64,000 nucleotides of DNA from a bacterium (GCA_028869385.1 JAGWSR010000010.1:24998-88997); one strand, 5' to 3'; shown: positions 8,370 to 16,609, numbered from the stretch's first letter. Notes: generated by a model not told the origin, from the letters alone. Numbers and translations: made by a program.

Positions 8370-9940
8370 CAACGCTCCTCCGTGAGCGTGCGTCCGGCGT
8401 CGGGCCATGCGCGCAAGAGCAGACGATTTGCAAGGGTGTTGACGTAGAGGCCGTTCGCGATCCAGACGTACGCGCGCCGCCAACGCAAGGTTCCGCCGTT
8501 GCCCGGAAGTAGGCTCTGCACGTAGGTCACGACGGCGAAGCACGCGACGACGCCGACCGCGATCCATGCGGCGAGCGGCCCGTGCAGCAGCGCGTCGTGC
8601 GGCAGCGAGCCCGCGAAGATGCGCTGCGAACCGACCTGGAGGGCGACGTAGGCGAGCGCGACGAGCGCCGACCAACCCAGCGTCGTCGCGAGCACGTATG
8701 GATTCGGGCGCTCGTCGAGACCGCTTGCGATGAGGGTGATCACGCCGAGCGAGGCGACGATGCCGAGCGCGAAGAGCCCCGGTTGCGCGAAGGGTGAGAC
8801 GCGGAACACGAAGGCAAGCGAAGCCAGCACCGCGCCCACACCCGAAGCGACGACGAGACGGCGCGCGCGATTCGGCGCGCCGGCCGGTCCCGGCGTCCAT
8901 GCGGTGCGCGTGATGTCGATGACGCTGCCGGAGCTCAAGAACGCGTGCGCTTTGTAGAACGAGTGCGCGACGATGTGCAGCAACGCGGCCGGGAATGCGC
9001 CGAGGCCGCATTCGAGCATCATGAAGCCCATCTGCGCGATCGTCGAGTACGCGAGCGCGACCTTGATCGACGTTTGGGTGAGCATGACGACCGATCCGAA
9101 GAGCGCGGTGCACGCGCCGACGATCGCGAGCACTTCGAGTGCGGCAAACGCATGCATCTCGAGCGTCGCGAAGCGCAGCACGAGAAAGCCGCCGGCGTTC
9201 ACGATGCCGGCGTGCAGTAATGCGGAGACCGGCGTAGGCGCCTCCATCACCTCGGTGAGCCACCCGTGCAGCGGAAACTGCGCCGACTGCAGCATCGCCG
9301 CGACGACGATGCAGAGCGCGACGACATGGAACGACGGTGAGAGCGCGCCGTCGCGCACGGCGGCGAAGATCGCCGAGTAATCGAGCGTGTGCAACTGCGC
9401 GTAGATCAGGAGCGCGGCGACCAGCAAGAACGCTTCGCCGATGCGCGCGATCACGAAGCGCTTCCGCGCGGCGAGCACCGCGAACGGACGCTCGGCGTAA
9501 AAGCGCAGCAAGCCGTCGAGCGCGAGGCTCATGGCGATCCAGCTGAGGACGAGGACGGCGACGTTGCCGGAGAGGACGATCACCAAGACCGACGCCACGG
9601 TCGCGGCGAGCAGGCGCATGAAGCGAAGGCGCCCCGCATCGCCCTCGAGGTACGTGATGCTGAACGCGATGACGATCAAGCCGATGAAGGCGACCAGCGC
9701 GTCCATGGTGACCGAGAGCGGATCGAGGTAGACCGAGAGTCCGATGCCCGCCATGCCGAGCGTGCCGCTTTGAATCGGCCCAAGACATGCGACCGCGACC
9801 GCGGCGGCGAGGGCGGTCGCGAGCGCGAGCGCGCCGGCTGCCCGAAAGCGCCCGAGCGATCCCGAAGGCGAGGCGCTCGCGGCTGCGAGCGCGGCGGGAC
9901 CAAGGAGCGCGAGCCAGGCGGGCAAGTGCGTCACCATCAT
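8369..9940 (-). CDS. dabB: DabB, NuoL-like proton/cation-channel subunit of the DAB pump
   Basis: 523 aa, nearly all transmembrane (about 14 predicted helices). It belongs to the complex I subunit 5/Mrp antiporter family: HGWLTEVMEAPTPVSALLHAGIVNAGGFL is the typical proton-translocation segment with conserved Lys/His neighbours, and STIAQMGFMMLECGLGAFPAALLHIVAHSFYKAHAFL is the second one. Placement directly before dabA with a one-base overlap identifies it as DabB rather than a respiratory subunit; no other nuo genes are near. The promoter should lie in 9941-10073, between it and the divergent barrel-protein gene. Confidence 0.92.
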   Translation of the reverse strand: MMVTHLPAWLALLGPAALAAASASPSGSLGRFRAAGALALATALAAAVAVACLGPIQSGTLGMAGIGLSVYLDPLSVTMDALVAFIGLIVIAFSITYLEGDAGRLRFMRLLAATVASVLVIVLSGNVAVLVLSWIAMSLALDGLLRFYAERPFAVLAARKRFVIARIGEAFLLVAALLIYAQLHTLDYSAIFAAVRDGALSPSFHVVALCIVVAAMLQSAQFPLHGWLTEVMEAPTPVSALLHAGIVNAGGFLVLRFATLEMHAFAALEVLAIVGACTALFGSVVMLTQTSIKVALAYSTIAQMGFMMLECGLGAFPAALLHIVAHSFYKAHAFLSSGSVIDITRTAWTPGPAGAPNRARRLVVASGVGAVLASLAFVFRVSPFAQPGLFALGIVASLGVITLIASGLDERPNPYVLATTLGWSALVALAYVALQVGSQRIFAGSLPHDALLHGPLAAWIAVGVVACFAVVTYVQSLLPGNGGTLRWRRAYVWIANGLYVNTLANRLLLRAWPDAGRTLTEER

Positions 9941-10073
9941 CGGCTAGCGCACGTCGACCCTGGAATACATGATTTCCATTTCATGCATTGTAAAGCATAG
10001 TTCCTGATCTGTCGAGCCCCGGGTCACCGCCCTCTGCAGCCGGGAACGAGCTTCGCGCAGCGAACGCAGCGGC

Positions 10074-10604
10074 ATGAACAAGTATGCCGGGTTCTTCAAG
10101 AGCTTTGCCTTTGCTTCGGCGCTCGTCGCGATGACGGCCACCGCCGGCGTCGCGAGCGAATCGGAGCGCGGCGTTACGCACCTGACCCTCATCCAATCGA
10201 AGCCCGAGATGCACAGCAACGCCGCGAATGTGAGCCATCCGCGAGACGGCGATAGTACGACCTTCTACGGCACGCTGAGCGAAAACGGCAAACCGGTCGG
10301 GTACATCGCGCTCGTCAAAGTGCAAGTTCGCAATCCCAGCGATCCCGGCGCAAGCACGATGCTCACGAAGGGCGAGGTATTGCGCATGGCTACGATCACG
10401 TACGAGCTGGGCGGCAACAATACGATCGTCGCCAGCGGCGTTACGGTCGACGCACTCGATGGCATGGTGCCGCGGATGCCGGAAGTTCGAGCCATCGTCG
10501 GCGGTACCGGCAAATATGAATTTGCAACCGGCCAGGTCATCACGACGCGCGAGCCCGACGGCACCTACCGTCACGAGCTCGAATTCCGCATCGCCAAACC
10601 GTAG
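10074..10604 (+). CDS. Secreted AOC-barrel (allene oxide cyclase/dirigent-like) protein
   Basis: 176 aa with an N-terminal signal peptide (KSFAFASALVAMTATAGVAS). The C-terminal part has the motif AIVGGTGKYEFATGQV, typical of the allene-oxide-cyclase/dirigent beta-barrel fold, in which a GGTGxY(xx)AxG turn connects the last strands. Family members bind small hydrophobic ligands; no catalytic residue can be assigned in this bacterial version, so the ligand is unknown. It is the last recognisable core-chromosome gene before the integration site. Confidence 0.75.
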   Translation: MNKYAGFFKSFAFASALVAMTATAGVASESERGVTHLTLIQSKPEMHSNAANVSHPRDGDSTTFYGTLSENGKPVGYIALVKVQVRNPSDPGASTMLTKGEVLRMATITYELGGNNTIVASGVTVDALDGMVPRMPEVRAIVGGTGKYEFATGQVITTREPDGTYRHELEFRIAKP

Positions 10605-10660
10605 CCGCCCTTCGACAGGCTCAGGGTGACAGGTCGAGTCCGCGTGCTATTCGATGTGAT

Positions 10661-10704
10661 GAAAAAAGGAGAGGCGCCCCGTTCGGGACGCCTCTCCTTT
10701 TTTC
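10661..10704 (-). terminator. Hairpin terminator beside tRNA-Asn scar 1
   Basis: Perfect 16-bp inverted repeat (GAAAAAAGGAGAGGCG and its complement) around a CCCCGTTCGGGA loop, giving an A/T-flanked bidirectional terminator. It directly abuts the first tRNA-Asn 3' fragment, in the position where the terminator of the living tRNA gene stands. Confidence 0.75.
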
Positions 10705-10705
10705 A

Positions 10706-10726
10706 TGGCTCCGGATGCTGGACTCG
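10706..10726 (-). repeat. tRNA-Asn 3'-end fragment, scar 1 (21 bp)
   Basis: TGGCTCCGGATGCTGGACTCG matches the last 21 bases, including the CCA, of the intact tRNA-Asn at 63766. Identity then stops at the CTTCGAC repeat. I read it as the oldest displaced attachment remnant. Confidence 0.8.
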
Positions 10727-10797
10727 CCCTTCGACTGCGCGCCTTCGGCGCTTCGCTCAGGGTGACGGTTCTCGTCCCAGGCGTTACTCGAAAGCGA

Positions 10798-10840
10798 TAA
10801 AATGAAAGAGCCACCCTGTTCGGGCGGCTCTCTCATTTTA
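10798..10840 (-). terminator. Hairpin terminator beside tRNA-Asn scar 2
   Basis: 15-bp inverted repeat with one mismatch (TAAAATGAAAGAGCC / GGCTCTCTCATTTTA) and an internal CACCCTGTTCGGGC loop, immediately before scar 2. Its sequence is unrelated to the terminator of scar 1 apart from the GTTCGGG loop. Confidence 0.75.
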
Positions 10841-10863
10841 TGGCTCCGGATGCTGGACTCGAA
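10841..10863 (-). repeat. tRNA-Asn 3'-end fragment, scar 2 (23 bp)
   Basis: Identical to the last 23 bases of tRNA-Asn. It runs straight into three stacked hairpins: GGGTTCAC-TGC-GTGAACCC (10865-10883), ACCC-TAC-GGGT (10886-10896) and CCAG-CTCCCG-CTGG (10898-10911). These occupy most of the 75 bp before the next terminator. Confidence 0.8.
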
Positions 10864-10937
10864 TGGGTTCACTGCGTGAACCCCCACCCTACGGGTGCCA
10901 GCTCCCGCTGGTTCTCTAAACCTGATATGCGAAACCA

Positions 10938-10980
10938 TGAAATAAAGAAGCCACCCCGTTGGGGCGGCTTCTTTATTTCA
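10938..10980 (-). terminator. Hairpin terminator beside attL of element A
   Basis: Perfect 15-bp inverted repeat (TGAAATAAAGAAGCC and complement) around an ACCCCGTTGGGGC loop. It lies directly outside the 45-bp attL copy and should be the terminator that belonged to the tRNA before element A entered. Confidence 0.78.
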
Positions 10981-11025
10981 TGGCTCCGGATGCTGGACTC
11001 GAACCAGCGACCCGCTGATTAACAG
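10981..11025 (-). repeat. attL of element A (tRNA-Asn 3' end, 45 bp)
   Basis: Identical over 45 bp to tRNA-Asn positions from the anticodon loop to CCA, and to the copy at 34063-34107. Downstream bases (CCAGCCGAC) still resemble the tRNA anticodon stem (TCAGCTGCT) imperfectly, as expected where element DNA begins. Confidence 0.92.
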
Positions 11026-11557
11026 CCAGCCGACAAGCGTACCGCCACGTACGCTCCATTGCTTCCCTATCACGTGATATCTGCTTAGATCGGAGGTCAG
11101 CGTAGCGTCCAATACCGCGAAAACACGTCTCGTTATCTGCGGAACGTGACACTTCCGTGACATCGCCCGATGTACGACATGTGACCAGTCCGTGTCGGCA
11201 GGGAATCGCTCCCCACCGCCTTCATGCCGAGCCCCCCACTGCATGGGAGCCGGCCTCGACTCGATCGTGAAGGTCCGCACCTGCATGCTCGCATCCAGGA
11301 AGGCCGCGCGGGCCGGAAGCCAGCGGGTGCGACGACCGCCAGATAGGCAAAACGGCCGTCGGCGCGGTCAACGCTAATTTGGGCGAACGAGCCAAGCGGC
11401 TTTCGTCGCCAAAGTAAAGTCCTCGACCTCCACCTGATCAAAGCGGACCTCGAGGCTCTCGCAGATTAGCGCGTAGAGCTCGATATCAAATGTCTCCATA
11501 CGCGCAGCAGTGCCCAGGAAGAAGCCTGGATGGACACGCGAGGGCAAGGTTCCCAGC
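11026..11557. other. Left end of element A, no confident gene
   Basis: Holds the arm-type repeats at 11145-11162 and other GTGAC-bearing words. A minus-strand frame at 11374-11607, possibly starting at ATG 11499, encodes about 41 residues (METFDIELYALICESLEVRF...). It has no clear ribosome binding site and no recognisable domain; I do not call it a gene. Confidence 0.5.
11145..11162 (+). promoter_or_regulatory. Arm-type integrase repeats, left end of element A
   Basis: CGTGACA-CTTC-CGTGACA. The same word with the same four-base spacing recurs at the right end (33985-34001). Tyrosine integrases with an N-terminal arm-binding domain use such paired repeats flanking the core site; this assignment is an inference from position and sequence. 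Confidence 0.6.
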
Positions 11558-12412
11558 TCACGCCCCCGGCGAGGTTTCTGATACACCCACGTCACCCTCA
11601 TCATCACGCTGATCAGGATGAAATTCGATCTTCAGCGGTAGATCCGTCATCGCATAATGTACAAACTGACGCCCGAGTTCTGAAAGCTCATATTCGTCAT
11701 TTTCGTCAAAGGCAGATTCCATGATCTTGGCGCCCGAGACTCCGCTTGTGCTTCTTCTACCAGACGGCTTGGTCAGGAAATTCCCATCCGCATCTTTCGC
11801 ACGATGCTGCCTGATTATTCCGCCCATCGCGAGATCACGGATCAACAGGCGATACAACCCAGCTTCAGGTGAATCTTCTCGTACGGGCTCCTTGCCGATC
11901 TTCTTCCAGATGCCACCCCTCGTAATTCCAGCCGCGTTGTACACTGCGGCGATCACCTGGAAGTGCATTTCTGAGTAGCGTTTAAGCCAGTCGATAAACA
12001 AGCGAATTACATCATCGCTCGTAATGTTCGATGCGGCGGCGTTCGATAGAATATTTCGGATAAAGATTCGCTTGGACTCGCTTTCGGCGCCTGCCCACTC
12101 GCGAAAGGTCTTCTTTAGGAGCGATTGATATTCAGGACTCTCGATGCGCTCGTTTACTTTTTCATCGTGCATGTCGATGCGCGCCATGATCTCAAGAATG
12201 GTCTGCTCTTTCTCGCGCATTTCATCCTGGAGCATCTTGAGCCAGTGCTTGAAGAAGGCATTTACGCGCTCTTGTTCGTGTTCAGACCACGCGCCAGCCG
12301 CCGCGGAAAACAAACCACCAGCGAACGGAATCAGCCCCCCAATCGCCTGGAGAGCGCCGCGCGTGAACTTCGGCCCTTTTCCTTCCTCGGGCGGCTCTGG
12401 GTCTATTGACAC
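11558..12412 (-). CDS. Unknown protein with glycine-rich hydrophobic segment
   Basis: 284 aa, family not recognised. Residues about 18-42 (GALQAIGGLIPFAGGLFSAAAGAW) form a glycine/alanine-rich hydrophobic stretch that could insert in a membrane. It is followed by a charged helical region (EHEQERVNAFFKHWLKML...EKEQTILEIMARID) likely to form a coiled coil, then a helical domain with WAGAESESKRIFIRNILSNAA. The C-terminal third contains a winged-helix-like pattern (GLYRLLIRDLAMGGIIRQHR). The arrangement of membrane-active segment plus helical sensor resembles effectors in phage-defence cargo, but this is only an analogy. It lies between the integrase and attL, a usual cargo position. Confidence 0.7.
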   Translation of the reverse strand: MSIDPEPPEEGKGPKFTRGALQAIGGLIPFAGGLFSAAAGAWSEHEQERVNAFFKHWLKMLQDEMREKEQTILEIMARIDMHDEKVNERIESPEYQSLLKKTFREWAGAESESKRIFIRNILSNAAASNITSDDVIRLFIDWLKRYSEMHFQVIAAVYNAAGITRGGIWKKIGKEPVREDSPEAGLYRLLIRDLAMGGIIRQHRAKDADGNFLTKPSGRRSTSGVSGAKIMESAFDENDEYELSELGRQFVHYAMTDLPLKIEFHPDQRDDEGDVGVSETSPGA

Positions 12413-12427
12413 GAGGTCATTCTGCCG

Positions 12428-12679
12428 TTAGAAAATTCCGCTCTCATCTCGTTTGATCGTTCGTCGGCGTACTTGTGCCCCCGTAAATTCGATCGATTCG
12501 CCTTGCTCGTTGCGAACGGTGAACACTTTCCCCGTTTTACGATCGGGGTCCGTGGTGAAATCTGATATGGCGTTCTCTGCGCTTTCACGAGAGGAGAATG
12601 ATAGGCGCTCCGCGACCTCTTTCTTGCCGGTCGCGTCCAGAAAGTACATGGTCAAGACCCATTTCTCTGCTGACTCCAT
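12428..12679 (-). CDS. Small hypothetical protein
   Basis: 83 aa, starting at ATG 12679 (MESAEKWVLTMYFLD...). The upstream in-frame extension is low in helix/strand logic and Arg-rich, so I left it out. The protein is a mix of short strands and charged residues, ending RRRTIKRDESGIF, and may be a small alpha/beta fold of the ATP-grasp-like or WYL-less accessory kind; nothing specific is recognisable. It ends 15 bases before the next gene's start on the same strand and could be co-transcribed with it. Confidence 0.55.
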   Translation of the reverse strand: MESAEKWVLTMYFLDATGKKEVAERLSFSSRESAENAISDFTTDPDRKTGKVFTVRNEQGESIEFTGAQVRRRTIKRDESGIF

Positions 12680-12806
12680 GAAGCGTGGGTTCGCTCTGCG
12701 GCGATGTCTACCCGCACCACGTAATGGCCCAAAAGTCCCAAGTACTCCGCCTCGCAGCGGTCCCGACAGCCGGTCACGATGGTTATGATCCGAGACACAT
12801 CGGGAG

Positions 12807-13463
12807 CTAGATACGAGCGATCTTAAAGTAGCCGTGCACGTAATCAATAACAATTGGCCGATTGATGGGATCGAATACGTCGTCGCAGGTGCTTGCGTTT
12901 ACGAAAAGGCGGCCATCTTGTCGCGTGATGCCGTAGGCGAAATGAACATGCCCGAAAATGTGTAACCGAAGATCGGTCAACATATGCAGGCGGTCTCGAA
13001 GCGCCCGCGATCCCACGTGCTCCCCGCGCGATGTACCATCCTGAATTCCATAAGGTGGCCCGTGCGTCACCAGTATCGAGATGTCTGTCGGGACTTGGGA
13101 ATAGCGTGAACTGTCGCTTTGGGGCTGACCCTGGATGGCTCCCTCATCCCCCCGTTGCTGCCACGAGGACCCGTAGATAGGTAAGCCGTTAAGAATGGTT
13201 CCCTCGTTGACGAGCGTCGTGATGCGCGGGAATTTGAATTCAAGTGAGCGCCGGAACTGCGGATTTTCAAGGGCGTCATCGTGGTTGCCCGGCGTGACGA
13301 TGATTCTCCGGTGCGGCAGCCGCGAGAGCACCGAATACTCGCCGAGCAGTTCGTCGGCAGTGCCTTCGTCGGTCAAATCACCCGCATGGATCAATACGTC
13401 GCCGTCGGGGACGGCGATGTCGGTGAGCGAAAGGTGCGTATCTGAGATGCAGACGATTCTCAC
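12807..13463 (-). CDS. Calcineurin-like metallophosphoesterase
   Basis: 218 aa. The five metal-binding motifs are visible: SDTHL near residue 7 (D-x-H), HAGDLTD (GD), TPGNHDD (GNHD), VTHGPPYG (H) and FGHVHF (GHxH). This order and size match the MPPED1/2-like single-domain phosphoesterases. Substrate unknown; enzymes of this type act on cyclic nucleotides, nucleic acids or phosphoproteins. It sits between the integrase and the left end of element A and is therefore cargo. A clean ATG with upstream GAG-rich region is used. Confidence 0.88.
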   Translation of the reverse strand: MRIVCISDTHLSLTDIAVPDGDVLIHAGDLTDEGTADELLGEYSVLSRLPHRRIIVTPGNHDDALENPQFRRSLEFKFPRITTLVNEGTILNGLPIYGSSWQQRGDEGAIQGQPQSDSSRYSQVPTDISILVTHGPPYGIQDGTSRGEHVGSRALRDRLHMLTDLRLHIFGHVHFAYGITRQDGRLFVNASTCDDVFDPINRPIVIDYVHGYFKIARI

Positions 13464-13511
13464 GGGTAAGCTCGTTCCGAGATAGGCTAAACCGAGCTCG
13501 GCCAGCCAATT

Positions 13512-14669
13512 CTACTCTTGAGAGCCATTCCGTAACCGCCGCTCGAGTTCTTCTGATACCCTTATCGCCGCATCACGCTTCGCTTCGAAGCTCGCGCGCC
13601 CGTATTTGGAGGTTGTTGATAAGCTTTCGTGCCCCATCATCTCCTTCACGACCAGCGGGTCGACGTGACCGCGAGTGATCGAGGCGAAGCCGTGGCGCGA
13701 ACCGCCAAGCCGCAAAGGCGTAAGGCCAGCCTTGCGAACCGCTTTACTGTAGGCCTTTCCGAACGCGTCAGGGTGCCAGTGCACGCCCATGCCATTGTCA
13801 AAGAGCGGGGTCTGCCCGTCAGCGACAATGCCGAACAGCCTTAGGCGAGCCGTCTGCTCCACCAAGTATGCTTGCAGCAAGTTCAACAGGTACGGTGAGA
13901 GCGGGATCGTTCTTTGTCCGAGGTTCGTTTTCGGGGCTTTGACATCGCGTCGCCCGTCCCGAAACATCAATGCTTCGCGAACTCGAAAGCAGCCGTTCTT
14001 CAGATCGAGATCGCGACGTCGTAGCGCGAGCAATTCGCCACGCCTGAATCCACAATTGAACGCCGTCCAAATCGCTTCAAATAGACTGGTGCCCTGTAAT
14101 GCTCCCAAAACTGTTGCAGCGTGATCCGCATCGGCTTCAGGTGGCTCCGGAGTACGGTTTGGAAGGCGATCGACCAACTCGACGGGATTGCTGTTGCATA
14201 AACCTTTCGCTCGCGCATAACGCATCGCCATCGAAAGGATCGTCAGGGGAGCATTGAGCGTTTTGTTTCTCCGTCCGCCGACTTTCGAGTCGAAGCGCTC
14301 TCCACGCTTCCACGTATCAAGCGCGTCTTGAATGTGCGGCGTCGTGAGCTTCGATACGAGAAGGTGGCCGATCGATGGTTTCAGATAGTGGTGTATCTTC
14401 GAGCGATAGTCCGCGAAGGTGCGGTACTCGATGCGGGCTCTGCGATCCTCGAGCCACAGATCGAGCAACTCGGTCACGGTGATCTTATTCGGATCTAGGT
14501 TCGTACCGCGCATGATTTCAGTGATGGTCGCCGCAACGAGCGCATCTATCTCTTTTCGAGTTTGCGCTTTGAGGCGAATCTGGCGCCGGCGCCCATCGGG
14601 CCGCCTTCCCGCATCGACGCGAGCGTAGAATGTGCCGGACTTGAGATTACGCCGGACAGACCCTTTCAC
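13512..14669 (-). CDS. Tyrosine integrase of element A
   Basis: 385 aa with an N-terminal arm-binding-like domain, a SAM-like core-binding domain (about 60-165) and the catalytic domain. Catalytic Arg lies in CGFRRGELLAL (about 209), Lys near 247 in APKTNLGQR, the second Arg in GGSRHGFAS (325), His/Trp site in MMGHESL (347) and the nucleophile Tyr in TSKYGRAS (356). The His that usually opens the HxLR box is replaced by Gly (GGSR). It points toward attL, 2.5 kb away, with three cargo genes between. It should catalyse integration into the tRNA-Asn 3' end. The start is ATG 14669, upstream of which lies an inverted-repeat operator shared with a divergent XRE gene. Confidence 0.92.
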   Translation of the reverse strand: MKGSVRRNLKSGTFYARVDAGRRPDGRRRQIRLKAQTRKEIDALVAATITEIMRGTNLDPNKITVTELLDLWLEDRRARIEYRTFADYRSKIHHYLKPSIGHLLVSKLTTPHIQDALDTWKRGERFDSKVGGRRNKTLNAPLTILSMAMRYARAKGLCNSNPVELVDRLPNRTPEPPEADADHAATVLGALQGTSLFEAIWTAFNCGFRRGELLALRRRDLDLKNGCFRVREALMFRDGRRDVKAPKTNLGQRTIPLSPYLLNLLQAYLVEQTARLRLFGIVADGQTPLFDNGMGVHWHPDAFGKAYSKAVRKAGLTPLRLGGSRHGFASITRGHVDPLVVKEMMGHESLSTTSKYGRASFEAKRDAAIRVSEELERRLRNGSQE

Positions 14670-14719
14670 CGAAGTCTCCTTTCGCGACGACGCGACGCTC
14701 TAGCGCCAAAAAATATCGT

Positions 14720-14736
14720 ATTGGATACTATTCAAT
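14720..14736. promoter_or_regulatory. Operator-like inverted repeat between integrase and XRE gene
   Basis: ATTGGATA-C-TATTCAAT, a 17-bp palindrome with one mismatch, in an AT-rich patch (14708-14750) that must hold both divergent promoters. Most likely bound by the XRE protein starting at 14774, controlling itself and the integrase. Confidence 0.5.
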
Positions 14737-14773
14737 ATAACATATTGTCACAAGGTGGAACCGGACGCCACGG

Positions 14774-15184
14774 TTGATTGCACCACCAGTGAGCGCTGCA
14801 CGACAGGGCCTTTCCTCGGCAATACGCGCGGCACGTGAGCGGGCCGGATTGACTCAATCCCAGCTGGCTGATCGGGTCGGGTTAGCTCCGAGCCATATCG
14901 CCCGCCTGGAAACAGGCGACCGGGCAAACCCTCGTTTCGAGACGATTGCCCGGATCGCGCACGCGCTCGGGGCCTCATTGGATGAGATCGCCTCTGCGGC
15001 CGGTCTCGCTACGGTGGCTCCTGAGAGCAACTCGCGATACCGCGCAGGGGCCGTTCGCTCAGCGCAGGCGCTCCGAGACCTGCTCGAATCGCACGATCAG
15101 GAGCGCAGCGTCCTCAAGGATGCCGTCGACGTGCTCGAGGCCATCAGCGGCGATCGTGGCCGGCGCAGCCACCCGCGTCGATAA
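14774..15184 (+). CDS. XRE-family transcription regulator
   Basis: 136 aa if started at TTG 14774; GTG 14789 (VSAARQG) is equally possible and no ribosome binding site decides. Residues about 15-65 form a classic HTH_3 fold: AIRAARERAGLTQSQLADRVGLAPSHIARLETGDRANPRFETIARIAHALG. The C-terminal half is helical and charged. It is divergent from the integrase across a palindromic operator, so it is the likely repressor controlling excision or integration of element A. Its 3' end overlaps the convergent small HTH gene by 41 bases. Confidence 0.82.
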   Translation: MIAPPVSAARQGLSSAIRAARERAGLTQSQLADRVGLAPSHIARLETGDRANPRFETIARIAHALGASLDEIASAAGLATVAPESNSRYRAGAVRSAQALRDLLESHDQERSVLKDAVDVLEAISGDRGRRSHPRR

Positions 15185-15362
15185 ACGTCAGCAGCGCCTC
15201 TCGCGAAATCCGCCATTCGCGGCGAACGCGTGTACCTCGAAGCTGATTTTCGGCGATCATTTCGCGCACGGTCGACTTCGCGCACCGGAGGATCTGCGCC
15301 ACTTCTTCAATCGTGTGGAATTCTGGCGTTTGCGAGGATCCCTCGTCTTTCTTTGCTCCCAT
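15144..15362 (-). CDS. Excisionase-like small HTH_17 protein
   Basis: 72 aa from ATG 15362. FHTIEEVAQILRCAKSTVREMIAENQLRGTRVRREWRISREALLTFID is the winged-helix pattern of the excisionase/MerR-like HTH_17 family (helix-turn-helix, then RVxxxWRI strand and a final helix). Such proteins bend DNA during excision or act as small regulators. It is convergent with, and overlaps, the XRE gene. Functional link to the element A integrase is inferred from closeness. Confidence 0.75.
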   Translation of the reverse strand: MGAKKDEGSSQTPEFHTIEEVAQILRCAKSTVREMIAENQLRGTRVRREWRISREALLTFIDAGGCAGHDRR

Positions 15363-15681
15363 GACCTCAAGCATACAGACCTGTACCCCGGACCCGAAAC
15401 AGAGAGCATGAAATAATGCGCCAAGATATCCAGGGATACCGCGAGGCATATGAAGGGAGATTCCGGCGCCAATACTGCCATCCGTCTGGCATAGACCGAG
15501 GCTAGACTGGAGTTAGCCCGTGACAACGGAGGCCCCGATGCCGCACATCCTTTTTCTCGCCGACGCTTTATGCGCAAGTTCCGTGGTCACTCACCAGACA
15601 TCTACCAAAGCCTCCACGCCGACTGCACTATCTGGTGCATGAACGAGTATAGAGCGCCTTATCGTTGGTTCGCAGAATGCG

Positions 15682-16191
15682 TCAGCTAGCGCGTCTGCGT
15701 CGATCAGTTCTTTGTAGCTCCCGTTGATGAGACGATGCTGATGGCTTACTCGGCATATATCCGACAAGTATCTTGCGTGGATCGCAGCCGATAATTTCCG
15801 CCGCGGGAAGAACTCGCATGAATCGAATTGCACTCCTGCCTTTTTCGAGCTGTGAAAGCGCGGCCGTGGACACACCGAGTGCTTGACACAAGTCTTTCGC
15901 CTTTATGTTCTTTGAGTCTCGGAGCTCCGCGAGCCGCATCCCGTTAATCTTCGGCCGCGAAGAAAGATCGATCTCGTAGGCAGTAACGTAGTCACGCAGA
16001 TGTGAGATCGCGCTCAGCGGATCGCCTTCGCGCATAGCGCGGAACGCAGCGGCGAGTGCTGATTCGCCATCAACGCCTCTTGCAAGTGCAAGCTCGCGGC
16101 ATGCACCATACAGCACCAGCGACTCGTCATCGAGATCCGCTGGATCAAAGGCTTGGCTCCCATTGTCGCCGGCCACGCCCCATCGCTTCAA
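15682..16191 (-). CDS. XRE-family regulator with C-terminal HTH
   Basis: 169 aa. The HTH lies toward the C-terminus (LAELRDSKNIKAKDLCQALGVSTAALSQLEKGRSAIRFMRVLPAAEIIGCDPR), preceded by about 85 aa of helical sequence including RDYVTAYEIDLSSRPKINGMRLAELR. A helical front part plus XRE domain resembles antitoxins of the HigA/MqsA type, but no adjacent toxin is evident; the divergent 110-aa gene could be its partner. The start at 16191 faces a perfect 8-bp inverted repeat (16211-16235) likely to be its operator. Confidence 0.72.
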   Translation of the reverse strand: MKRWGVAGDNGSQAFDPADLDDESLVLYGACRELALARGVDGESALAAAFRAMREGDPLSAISHLRDYVTAYEIDLSSRPKINGMRLAELRDSKNIKAKDLCQALGVSTAALSQLEKGRSAIRFMRVLPAAEIIGCDPRKILVGYMPSKPSASSHQRELQRTDRRRRAS

Positions 16192-16210
16192 AACATTCGC
16201 TCTAGTTCCT

Positions 16211-16235
16211 TTACTTAATTCACTAATTTAAGTAA
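16211..16235. promoter_or_regulatory. Operator-like inverted repeat TTACTTAA-N9-TTAAGTAA
   Basis: Perfect 8-bp arms in the 54-bp AT-rich space between two divergent genes (15682-16191 and 16246-16578). Likely the binding site of the XRE protein to the left, acting on both promoters. Confidence 0.6.
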
Positions 16236-16245
16236 TCTAAGTACG

Positions 16246-16578
16246 ATGACTTGGGTCGAGTGGATTGAGCGATCGGAGTTCTTTGCGCCACGGGGCTTGG
16301 AAGCGTCGGTTCCAGCGCTTGCCGCCCTCCGCCGAGAGATCTGGGACAAGTTACCCGAAGCGGTCCAAATGGCGCTGCACCTCGCCGATTACATCTCGCT
16401 GGAGAAAGCGGTTTGCCTAGAGCGGGCGGAGCTTGAGGTTCTCGAACTCCGCATTCCCGGGCCAATCGTCGAAAAATGCCGCGGGCTCCCCGTCCAGAGT
16501 GATCATCGCCTGTTTGGGCTGAGCGAAGTGGAGGTTATCGGCGCCCTGAATGAGGCGCTTGCCGGCATGACCATGTAA
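16246..16578 (+). CDS. Hypothetical 110-aa protein
   Basis: Acidic, helical, with no recognised domain (MTWVEWIERSEFFAPRGLEASVPALAALRREIWDKLPEAV...). It is divergent from an XRE regulator and shares its operator region, an arrangement common in toxin-antitoxin and phage-control pairs. The next gene has its own strong promoter, so this one probably is not part of the following operon. Confidence 0.6.
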   Translation: MTWVEWIERSEFFAPRGLEASVPALAALRREIWDKLPEAVQMALHLADYISLEKAVCLERAELEVLELRIPGPIVEKCRGLPVQSDHRLFGLSEVEVIGALNEALAGMTM

Positions 16579-16609
16579 AGTCCATCGCGCCGGAAGTCAC
16601 GCCTCTTTC

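Larger units (their letters stand above)
10608..10766. repeat. Two CTTCGAC...CAGGGTGAC repeat units
   Basis: CCCTTCGACAGGCTCAGGGTGAC-type units occur at 10608-10630 (compact form) and 10727-10766 (same ends, longer GC-rich hairpin middle). Such units are widely scattered in bacterial intergenic DNA. Here one stands just after the last core gene and one follows directly on the first tRNA-Asn fragment, so the second may have inserted into an old attachment site. Confidence 0.55.

Noticed and set aside
5916..9788. A single 1290-residue frame suggesting a fused DabA protein
   Set aside because: The N-terminal 470 residues are Arg/His-rich and lie antisense in phase to the clear NuoL-like dabB gene; the real dabA start is the coupled ATG at 8369.
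10978..11286. Minus-strand 102-aa frame across attL
   Set aside because: It reads through the tRNA fragment and has no recognisable features.
11374..11607. Small frame with a faint acyl-carrier-like look (ICESLEVRFDQVEVEDF)
   Set aside because: No phosphopantetheine Ser motif, no ribosome binding site, partial overlap with the next gene.
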